Assembly: GCA_934489015.1 (NCBI GenBank)
Contig: CAKSSN010000005.1
Span: 62,001-126,000, forward strand
Direction: 5' to 3'
From: an uncultured Clostridia bacterium
GTDB taxonomy: Bacteria; Bacillota; Clostridia; UBA1381
Length of the DNA: 64,000 bases
Shown in pieces: positions 50,967 through 57,966 of this stretch; within the stretch, counting starts at the first letter, position 1; every line of letters begins with the position of its first letter. The notes under the pieces are model-generated. The model was not told the DNA's origin and did no database searches. It was given only the letters and a program-made list of their open reading frames with translations. The position numbers and the translations under genes were made by a program.

Positions 50967-51003
50967 GCTTTGTGCGGCGGAGAATACCTTTGCCGCACAA
51001 AGC
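50967..51003 (+). promoter_or_regulatory. Strong hairpin between ribosome site and start of the EamA gene
   Basis: The perfect 12-bp stem GCTTTGTGCGGC (50967-50978)/GCCGCACAAAGC (50992-51003) has a 13-nt loop. It lies between a purine-rich ribosome site (AAGGAAGTGAAGAG, 50953-50966) and the ATG at 51012, with no T tract. When folded it would bring the ribosome site to about 8 nt from the start. Confidence 0.6.
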
Positions 51004-51011
51004 AGAAATTT

Positions 51012-51908
51012 ATGGATGGAAAAAGAACGGCACGCGGAATAACGGCAACTGTCTGCGGCGGCATTATGTGGGGTTTTTCCGGCGCGTGCGGACAGTACAT
51101 TTTTCAAAGAGGAATAACAGCGCAGTACCTTGCGCCGCTTAGAATGATTTTTTCGGGAATTATTTTGCTGATTATCAGTGTTTTGTGGCAGAAAAAGCAG
51201 CTTTTATCGCTTGTCCGCGATAAAAAAGCGCTTATCCGTGCGGCAGTGTTCGGAGTTTTCGGAATAATAACAAGTCAGTTTTGCTATCTTGCGGCAATAT
51301 CGTATTCAAATGCCGGAACGGCGACCGTTCTTCAATATCTCGGACCTGTTATAATAATGGCATATACGTGCATAAGCGCCAAAAGGCTGCCGACGGCGGC
51401 GGAGAGTGTTTGCCTTTTGCTTGCGGTTTTGGGTACGTTTTTAATAGCCTCGCACGGCAGAACAGATGAGCTTGCAATATCGCCAAAAGCTCTTTTCTGG
51501 GGTCTTGCTTCCGCTGTCGGACTTTCTCTTTACAGCATTATTCCGGAAAAAATAATTCCGAAATACGGCGCGGTTTCTGTCAGCGCGATAGGAATGACGT
51601 GCGGCGGAATTGTGCTTATGGCGGCGCTCAGACCGTATAATGCTGCGGCAGCTTGGGATTTACATATGGTTTTGGCATTTTTGGCGATTGTAATTGTCGG
51701 AACCGTTTTTGCATACACGCTCTTTTTGCACGGCGTCGGGCTTATCGGCGCGTCTAAGGCGAGCATTGTTTCATGCGTTGAGCCTGTCAGCGCGGCGGTT
51801 ATTTCGTTTTTTTGGCTCAAAAGCACATTTGAAGCGGCCGATATAGTCGGCTTTGCACTTATAATCGGAACGGTTATTATAATAGCTGTTCAAAAAAAAC
51901 AGGCATGA
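51012..51908 (+). CDS. EamA/DMT-family transporter (RhaT/RarD-like)
   Basis: A 298-residue ten-helix membrane protein with two EamA repeats; FSGACGQYIFQRG and SNAGTATVLQYLGPV are typical of the amino-acid/metabolite exporter clade, and the second repeat ends near VEPVSAAVISFFWL. The substrate is unknown. The frame also opens at a TTG at 50970, which would put the 12-bp hairpin inside the coding region; the ATG at 51012 gives a normal N-terminus (MDGKRTARGITATV). Confidence 0.82.
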   Translation: MDGKRTARGITATVCGGIMWGFSGACGQYIFQRGITAQYLAPLRMIFSGIILLIISVLWQKKQLLSLVRDKKALIRAAVFGVFGIITSQFCYLAAISYSNAGTATVLQYLGPVIIMAYTCISAKRLPTAAESVCLLLAVLGTFLIASHGRTDELAISPKALFWGLASAVGLSLYSIIPEKIIPKYGAVSVSAIGMTCGGIVLMAALRPYNAAAAWDLHMVLAFLAIVIVGTVFAYTLFLHGVGLIGASKASIVSCVEPVSAAVISFFWLKSTFEAADIVGFALIIGTVIIIAVQKKQA

Positions 51909-51942
51909 GAAGGCTATGCATGAGTTCGACTCCATCATGCCT
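51901..51942 (+). promoter_or_regulatory. metA leader hairpin with T-loop-like tip
   Basis: AGGCATGA (51901-51908), which includes the upstream stop codon, pairs with TCATGCCT (51935-51942). Inside, ATGAG TTCGACT CCAT forms a small arm whose 7-nt loop matches the tRNA T-loop consensus. There is no T tract. It may be a leader structure or coincidence. Confidence 0.45.
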
Positions 51943-51964
51943 AAGCTTGTAAGGAGGGGTTTAT

Positions 51965-52882
51965 ATGCCTATTCGTATACCGGATAAGCTTCCGGCAACA
52001 GCGCAGCTGCGCGGAGAAAATATATTTGTAATGAGCGAGAAAAAGGCTATGCACCAGGATATTCGTCCGCTTAAAATTGCTATAGTCAATCTCATGCCTA
52101 CAAAGATTGCAACGGAAACACAGCTTTTAAGAAAGCTCAGTAATTCGCCGCTTCAGGTTGAGATAGATCTTGTTCAAATGAATTCTCACGTGTCAAAAAA
52201 CACGCCGATTGAGCATTTAAAGGCTTTTTACAAGTCGTTTGACGAGATAAAGAACAAAAATTATGACGGGATGATTATAACAGGAGCTCCGGTGGAGTGC
52301 TACGAGTTTGAGGACGTGGACTATTGGGACGAGCTTACGGCGCTTATGGAGTGGACAAAAACTCATGTAACGTCAACTTTTCATATCTGCTGGGCGGCGC
52401 AGGCAGGGCTTTATTATCATTACGGAATAAAAAAATATCCGCTTGAAAAGAAATGCTCCGGAGTTTTTCTTCACAAGGTAAACCGCTCAACGGCCAAGCT
52501 TTTAAGGGGTTTTGACAGCGAATTTTACGCGCCCCATTCGAGAAATACAGAGGTGAGAGCGGAGGATATAAAAAAGGTTTCCGCTCTTGAAATTCTTGCC
52601 GACAGCAAGGAGGCGGGCGTTTATATCGTAGGCACCAAAAAGGGACGTCAGATTTTTGTTATGGGTCACTCGGAATATGACGCGAACACGCTGAGGGACG
52701 AATATTTCAGAGATGTGGAGCGCGGACTTTCGCCGGAGGTGCCGAAGCATTATTTTCCCGACGATAATCCTAAGAAAAAGCCGGTTGTAAGGTGGCAGAG
52801 CCACGCGTCGCTTTTGTTTTCAAACTGGCTGAATTATTTCGTTTATCAGATTACTCCGTATGAAATTGACAATATAAAGTAA
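51965..52882 (+). CDS. metA: Homoserine O-acetyltransferase (MetA/HTS family)
   Basis: Activates homoserine for methionine synthesis. The 305-residue protein has nucleophile Cys142 (FHICWAAQAG), a histidine near the C-terminal FVMGHSEYD and the conserved NLMPTKIATETQ. Residue 111 is glutamate (TGAPVE); in this family Glu111 gives acetyl-CoA specificity whereas glycine gives succinyl-CoA, so an O-acetyl product is predicted despite MetA homology. AAGGAGGGG precedes the ATG. A small hairpin leader precedes it. Confidence 0.94.
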   Translation: MPIRIPDKLPATAQLRGENIFVMSEKKAMHQDIRPLKIAIVNLMPTKIATETQLLRKLSNSPLQVEIDLVQMNSHVSKNTPIEHLKAFYKSFDEIKNKNYDGMIITGAPVECYEFEDVDYWDELTALMEWTKTHVTSTFHICWAAQAGLYYHYGIKKYPLEKKCSGVFLHKVNRSTAKLLRGFDSEFYAPHSRNTEVRAEDIKKVSALEILADSKEAGVYIVGTKKGRQIFVMGHSEYDANTLRDEYFRDVERGLSPEVPKHYFPDDNPKKKPVVRWQSHASLLFSNWLNYFVYQITPYEIDNIK

Positions 52883-52938
52883 GAGAAGCTTTATAAAAAA
52901 ACAGCATTTTTAAATAAAAATTATGACTAAGAACAGGA

Positions 52939-53016
52939 AAACTGCTTAATTGTTTTTGCATAAGCAGTTTTTTGTTTTGTGTGCTGTATAGGCTGCTTTG
53001 CATAAGCGGTTTTTTG
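52939..53016 (+). terminator. Tandem terminators after metA
   Basis: The first stem is 52939-52948/52961-52970 (10 bp) with a T6 tract. A second, weaker copy at 52993-53009 repeats the right half (GCATAAGC(A/G)GTTTTTTG) 40 nt later, with its own T6, so the pair looks like a local duplication. Confidence 0.85.
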
Positions 53017-53037
53017 CTGTCGGGCACGAAAAAATTA

Positions 53038-53066
53038 TTGACAACGTGTGTGTTATATGATAAAAT
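53038..53066 (+). promoter_or_regulatory. Promoter of the HAD-EamA operon
   Basis: TTGACA, 17-nt spacer and TAAAAT. The -10 context GTTATATGATAAAATA is the same as at the heparinase-like gene promoter. Confidence 0.7.
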
Positions 53067-53101
53067 AAAAACGGTTTACAGATTATTTTGGGGGAGTAAA
53101 A

Positions 53102-53818
53102 ATGGATATTGAAGCGGTGGTTTTTGACAAGGACGGAACTCTTTTAGATTTTGATGCATTTTGGATTGAAATTTCAAAATGCGTTATAAACGATATAAAA
53201 GAAAAGCTCGGTGCAGAGAACGTGCCGAATGAAAAGCTGCTTTCGGCAATAGGAGTAAGCGGCGCGGAAGCGGACGAAAACGGGCTTTTGTGCAAGGGTA
53301 CATATGAGGAAATCGGGCTTGCAATTTACGGCGTTTTAAAGGAATACAAAGATGATACAGATCGCGCGGAGACTGTGCGCCTTGTTGAAAAATCCTATAC
53401 CGAAAACGCGGACGCAGGTGAGGTTAAAGCGGCATGCGATAATATAAGAGATGTTCTTTTGCACGCAAAAGAGGGCGGAAGAAAGCTTTTGGTTGTAACT
53501 ACGGATAATGCGGAAATAACGCGCAAATGCCTTTGCAGGCTCGGAATTGATGATTTGTTTGACGAGATTTATACCGATGACGGAAATTTTCCGCCAAAGC
53601 CCTGCCCTGATTGCATAAAAATTTTTTCGGCAAGCTACGGCATACCGCCCGAAAAAATGGTAATGGTCGGAGATACAATTACGGATATTTTATTTGCAAG
53701 AGCTGCCGGAATGCGCGTAATTTATGTCGGAAAATCAGAAAGCGTCGGGGAAAAAGCCGACGCGGCGCTTTCGGATATATCACACATTTTTGAGGTAATA
53801 GGGGAGGAGAAAGCATAA
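53102..53818 (+). CDS. HAD-superfamily hydrolase (phosphoglycolate phosphatase-like)
   Basis: A 238-residue HAD phosphatase with the nucleophile motif VVFDKDGTLLDF (first aspartate residue 9), motif II VVTTDN and the motif III/IV region KPCPDCIKIF ... MVMVGDTITDILFA. An alpha-helical cap lies between. Motif I is DKDGT, as in some phosphoglycolate/beta-phosphoglucomutase relatives. The substrate cannot be set. The stop codon abuts the ATG of the following EamA transporter, so the two are coupled. Confidence 0.85.
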   Translation: MDIEAVVFDKDGTLLDFDAFWIEISKCVINDIKEKLGAENVPNEKLLSAIGVSGAEADENGLLCKGTYEEIGLAIYGVLKEYKDDTDRAETVRLVEKSYTENADAGEVKAACDNIRDVLLHAKEGGRKLLVVTTDNAEITRKCLCRLGIDDLFDEIYTDDGNFPPKPCPDCIKIFSASYGIPPEKMVMVGDTITDILFARAAGMRVIYVGKSESVGEKADAALSDISHIFEVIGEEKA

Positions 53819-54754
53819 ATGCTTTACGGAATTTTTGCCGGAATTTTATGGGCAATGGAAACGGTTGTGCTCGGCGCCGCAATGTCAATGGCGCCTTTTA
53901 TTTCAAGCGAGCAGGGTATGCTGCTTGCTCCGTTTGTGAGCGCCTTTTTTCATGATGCGTTTTCGGCTGTATATATGTGGTGCTTTAACGGCGTGCGCGG
54001 CAGACTTTCGGATGTGTTTAAAATATTTTCTTCAAAGGGCTTTAAATTGCTTGTGTTATCTTCTGCAATCGGCGGACCTGTCGGAATGACGGGTTATGTG
54101 CTTGCGGTAAATTATATGGGCGCTTCGGTCGGCGCTGTTGCGAGCGCGATTTATCCGGCGATAGGCAGCGTTTTGGCATTTATATTTTTAAAAGAGGATA
54201 TAAAGCGGTATCAGTGGATTTTCCTTTTCTTCACGCTTTTGGGAGTGTTCGGCTTAAGCTACTCTCCGGAGCTTGATATTAAAAATTTCTGGGTAGGTCT
54301 TTGCGGAGTTTTCATGTGCGCTTTCGGCTGGGGAATTGAGGGCGTGATTTTATCAAAGTGCTTAAAGAGTGAAAATATCAACTGCGAGTATGCATTGCAG
54401 ATAAGGCAGAGCGTGTCGGCTTTGATTTACGGAATTTTTATTATTCCGCTTTTAAATGCGTGGGGTATTTCGTCAGAGCTTTTAAAGGTACATAGCACGC
54501 TTTTGGTTGTTGCTCTTGCGGCGCTTTGTGCAACGGCTTCATATCTTTGCTACTATAAAGCTATTGCAAAGGTAGGCGTTGCAAAGGCTATGGGACTTAA
54601 CATAACGTATACCGCGTGGGCAATGGTTTTCTCGGTTGTGATTTTCAGGGATTTCAGCATTTTGAATTTTACTTCAATTGCCTGCTTTGCGGTTGTTGTG
54701 GTTTGCGGAATTTTGGCGGCGGTTGATTTTAAAGCGCTGCTTGGCAGAAAATAA
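53819..54754 (+). CDS. EamA/DMT-family transporter
   Basis: A 311-residue membrane protein of about ten helices with two EamA repeats (IYPAIGSVLAFIFLKED ends the first). It starts directly after the HAD stop with GGGGAGGAG upstream. Coupling to a phosphatase could mean the phosphatase generates or removes an exported metabolite, but the substrate is unknown. This is the third DMT transporter in the window. Confidence 0.83.
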   Translation: MLYGIFAGILWAMETVVLGAAMSMAPFISSEQGMLLAPFVSAFFHDAFSAVYMWCFNGVRGRLSDVFKIFSSKGFKLLVLSSAIGGPVGMTGYVLAVNYMGASVGAVASAIYPAIGSVLAFIFLKEDIKRYQWIFLFFTLLGVFGLSYSPELDIKNFWVGLCGVFMCAFGWGIEGVILSKCLKSENINCEYALQIRQSVSALIYGIFIIPLLNAWGISSELLKVHSTLLVVALAALCATASYLCYYKAIAKVGVAKAMGLNITYTAWAMVFSVVIFRDFSILNFTSIACFAVVVVCGILAAVDFKALLGRK

Positions 54755-54832
54755 GAGCGGTTTTCTTTGATGAGGTAAACTGTTTTTGATACTCGCTTTT
54801 TTACTGTAAATTACGGCTTTGGCGAAAGACTG

Positions 54833-54867
54833 TCGTTTTTTACAGACATTTCGTTTTTTTTACAGAC
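54833..54867 (+). promoter_or_regulatory. Tandem TTTACAG operator, heparinase-like gene
   Basis: TTTACAG occurs at 54839-54845 and 54859-54865, exactly 20 bp apart, each preceded by TCGTTT. A degenerate third copy (TTTACTG) lies at 54800-54806. The pair ends 21 nt upstream of the -35. The same 20-bp tandem occurs before the permease operon, indicating a shared AraC-type regulator. Confidence 0.65.
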
Positions 54868-54886
54868 TCCAAAGATGTAAATTTTG

Positions 54887-54915
54887 TTGACAACAAAGGG
54901 GTTATATGATAAAAT
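54887..54915 (+). promoter_or_regulatory. Promoter of the heparinase-like gene
   Basis: TTGACA (54887-54892), 17-nt spacer, TAAAAT (54910-54915). Confidence 0.75.
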
Positions 54916-54950
54916 AGAAACAATTTTATATGAAAAGGGAGTCGTTTCAG

Positions 54951-57926
54951 ATGAGTTTGGAAAATTTTATGCTGTGGCCTGAGCCAAAAATAAAGCCGAT
55001 TGTCGAGCACCCGAGATTGTTTTTAACAAAGAGGGATATTGAGCATTTTAATAAAAAGGTAAGGTCAGAGGAATTAAAAGAAACCTTCTCTCTTTTGGAA
55101 GCTTATGCCGATGAGGATTTGAGAATAAAGGGCAGTGTTTTCAGCCCTGCCTTTGAGCTAAGGCTCGAATCCCGTGCGCTTATGTATGTTCTCGGCAGGT
55201 GCAGTGCGGAGCACGCGGAGAAAACGGTTTGGCTTGCAAGAGAATATATTGAATGTGTGGAATTTCCGAAAAACGTTCCCGATGTGACAAGATACATGGG
55301 CAACACGATGATTGCCTGCGCCGTTGTATATGACTGGTGCTATGATTTTTTGAGCGATGAGGATAAAAGCGTCTTCATAAAGCGCTTTAAGGAAATCGCG
55401 GCTATGAAGGAAATAGGCTATCCGCCGACAAATCCGAATTTGTCGTCAATCGCGTCGCACGGAAGCGAGTTTGAAATATTCAGGGATTTAATCGGTGTCG
55501 GCGTTGCGGTATATGATGAGGATAAGGAAATATATAATTTCGGCGCAGGCCGCTTTTTTGCGGAAATGACGGAATCGAGAAAATATTTTAACAGGTCGGG
55601 AAATCACCCTATGGGCAGCGCATACGGCTACTACCGCTACGGGTGCGAACTGTGGGCTGTTATTATATTTGACCGTATGGGCTATAAGAATGTTCTCGGC
55701 GATAAAATGCACTCCGTTGCGTATAAATGGCTTTATGAAAGGTTGCCGTTCGGGCAGAGATTTAAAGACGGCGATGATTTTGAATACAGCAAAAACAGGC
55801 ATTTTTCATATCCGACAAATGATATTCGCGAACTTGGAATGGCTGCAAATTTTTACCGCGACCCGTATTTGCGCCGTCAGAATTTAAAGGCGCTTTCTAT
55901 TCGCGGATATGATGCGGAGCAGTTTTGGACGCTGCTTTTTGCAGAGCCCGATGTCGGAATAAAGGAAACAAATGATTTGCCGCTTGCGAGGAAAACAACA
56001 TTTCCGCTTTCGTCCGTAACGGCGCGCACAAGCTGGCAGACGGGGCTTGATTCTCCGGCAGCTATGGCTCATATGAAAATTCAGGAGAAATTTATTGCGT
56101 GTCATATGCACCTTGACTGCGGCGGTTTTCAGATTTATTATAAGGGCAATCTTGCAACTTCGTCCGGCTTGTATGAGGGTGATCACTTCGGCTCGGGCTG
56201 TCCTCATTATGCAAATTACTATGCAAGAACAGCGGCGCATAACTGCGTAACAGTTACAGATCCAAATGAAAAAATGATTTATTCTCACGGCGGCGGAACG
56301 GATTTTTCAAATGACGGCGGACAGCGGCGCGGCATGACTGCTCCGTTTGCCGTGTCGTTTCAAAAGCAGGTTGTTGAGGATAGCCGCGCTGAGGCGTGCG
56401 GAACATATATAGGTCCAAATGAATACACGCCGGAGTTTTCGTACATAAAGGGTAATCTTGCAGCGGGATACGGCGACAAGGTTAAAGAGTATCAGCGCTC
56501 AATGGTGTTTATGGATTTGTTTGGCAAAGATTATCCGGCGGCATTTGTTGTGTATGACAGAGTTATATCTTCCGACAAGAGCTTTAAAAAGCGCTGGAAT
56601 ATGCACTGCGTTGAGGAGCCGACTGTAAAAGGAAACACAACCGTCATAAAGCGCACGAAGCGTGGATTTAACGGAAAGCTTGTAAATAAAACGCTGCTTC
56701 CGAGAGAGTTTGAAATAGAAAAAATCGGCGGAGCGGGAAAAGAATACTTTATAAACGGCGAAAATTTCCCGGCTAGAGAATATGTCGGTGCGGAAACGGA
56801 CTCGGCTGTATGGAAGGTTGAAATTTCGCCGAAATGCGAGAGCGAAAAGGACTTTTTCTTAAATGCCATGTATGTTACCGATGCTGACAGAGATTTGCCG
56901 GAGCTTCCGATGAATATGATTGAAACGGAAAAATTTATCGGCGTTTCGGTTTCCGACAGAATGGTTATGTTCTCAAAGGAGCAGGATATTATCGGAGACG
57001 AGTTTACGTTTGAAATTGCCGAAAATGCGAAATCCGTTATGATTGCCGATATTGCGGCGGGAGTCTGGAAAATCGGCGGCGATTTTTATGCAGAGGTGAA
57101 AGAGGGCGAAAACGTGCTTTATTTTCGCGGTAAGCCCGGAGTTTATAAGGCTTGCCTGTCACCCGGTGCGAAGCCGACGCAGGTTACTTATGAGCGGAGA
57201 AAAAAAGCCGAAATCGGCGATTTTGTAATATATATGGACGGTCAGTTTTTAAATCAGCCGAAACCGTCAAGGCTGCTTGGCGGCGCGCCGTATCTGCCTA
57301 TTAAATATTATGCCGAAAAGCTCGGCGCCGAAGTTTTTAAAAGCGGCGGCGATACGGTGATAAAAAACGAAGCGGGAGAAATTTTTAACGTTTCACATAC
57401 AGCTTTGCCGCATAAAATGCAGATTGTTGGCAAAGAAGTATATATATGCCTGTCGGATTTGGAGGAGTTTTTCGGAATTTGTACAACCTATGACAGCGCT
57501 GCGGCGGTTTATATTATAGACAAAACCGCTCCGGAGGCGAGAAGCTTTATTAAATCGGAGAAAATTTACAGACCGATTGACTTTTTTGCAAGCTCGTATA
57601 CCAAAGATAATCTGCAAAGGTATGCGTTTGAGCCGAATATGAAAAGGTATTGGCAGGCGGGCGGAGAAAAACAGTGGATTATGGTAGATATAGGCGAGGA
57701 AAAGGAATTTTCAAAAATGCTTATATCCGCTATTTGCGATGATAAGCCTATGGAGTTTGAAATGCTTGTTTCCTGCGACAGAATGAACTTTGAAAAAGTA
57801 TATGAGGCAGCGGCGCAATACAAAATAAATCAGCTTAATGTCGGGAAAATAAGCGCGAGATATGTAAAAATATGCTGCAAAAACGGCGGCACAAATACGG
57901 TAAACATTTTAATGCTTGCAAAATAA
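54951..57926 (+). CDS. Heparinase II/III-like polysaccharide lyase family protein
   Basis: A 991-residue multidomain protein. Residues about 40-330 form an alginate-lyase-like alpha/alpha toroid; about 360-640 is a heparinase II/III-type beta-sandwich with HMHLDCGGFQIYYKG and the RTAAHNCVTVTD motif. About 755-850 resembles a copper-amine-oxidase-N stalk (YLPIKYYAEKLGAEV), and the last 120 residues resemble an F5/8-type C sugar-binding domain. The N-terminus (SLENFMLWPEPKIKP) has no signal peptide, although the C-terminal modules are usually extracellular. It probably cleaves or modifies uronic-acid-containing oligosaccharides. The ATG at 54951 has AAAGGGAG 8 nt upstream. An AraC regulator follows. 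Confidence 0.85.
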   Translation: MSLENFMLWPEPKIKPIVEHPRLFLTKRDIEHFNKKVRSEELKETFSLLEAYADEDLRIKGSVFSPAFELRLESRALMYVLGRCSAEHAEKTVWLAREYIECVEFPKNVPDVTRYMGNTMIACAVVYDWCYDFLSDEDKSVFIKRFKEIAAMKEIGYPPTNPNLSSIASHGSEFEIFRDLIGVGVAVYDEDKEIYNFGAGRFFAEMTESRKYFNRSGNHPMGSAYGYYRYGCELWAVIIFDRMGYKNVLGDKMHSVAYKWLYERLPFGQRFKDGDDFEYSKNRHFSYPTNDIRELGMAANFYRDPYLRRQNLKALSIRGYDAEQFWTLLFAEPDVGIKETNDLPLARKTTFPLSSVTARTSWQTGLDSPAAMAHMKIQEKFIACHMHLDCGGFQIYYKGNLATSSGLYEGDHFGSGCPHYANYYARTAAHNCVTVTDPNEKMIYSHGGGTDFSNDGGQRRGMTAPFAVSFQKQVVEDSRAEACGTYIGPNEYTPEFSYIKGNLAAGYGDKVKEYQRSMVFMDLFGKDYPAAFVVYDRVISSDKSFKKRWNMHCVEEPTVKGNTTVIKRTKRGFNGKLVNKTLLPREFEIEKIGGAGKEYFINGENFPAREYVGAETDSAVWKVEISPKCESEKDFFLNAMYVTDADRDLPELPMNMIETEKFIGVSVSDRMVMFSKEQDIIGDEFTFEIAENAKSVMIADIAAGVWKIGGDFYAEVKEGENVLYFRGKPGVYKACLSPGAKPTQVTYERRKKAEIGDFVIYMDGQFLNQPKPSRLLGGAPYLPIKYYAEKLGAEVFKSGGDTVIKNEAGEIFNVSHTALPHKMQIVGKEVYICLSDLEEFFGICTTYDSAAAVYIIDKTAPEARSFIKSEKIYRPIDFFASSYTKDNLQRYAFEPNMKRYWQAGGEKQWIMVDIGEEKEFSKMLISAICDDKPMEFEMLVSCDRMNFEKVYEAAAQYKINQLNVGKISARYVKICCKNGGTNTVNILMLAK

Positions 57927-57966
57927 ACTGTTGCTTTGGTGGAGCTTATTGCAAAAGGAGGTTTTT

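Noticed and set aside
51901..51965. SAM riboswitch before metA
   Set aside because: The gap is only 56 nt and contains none of the conserved SAM-I, SAM-II or SAM-III sequence blocks.
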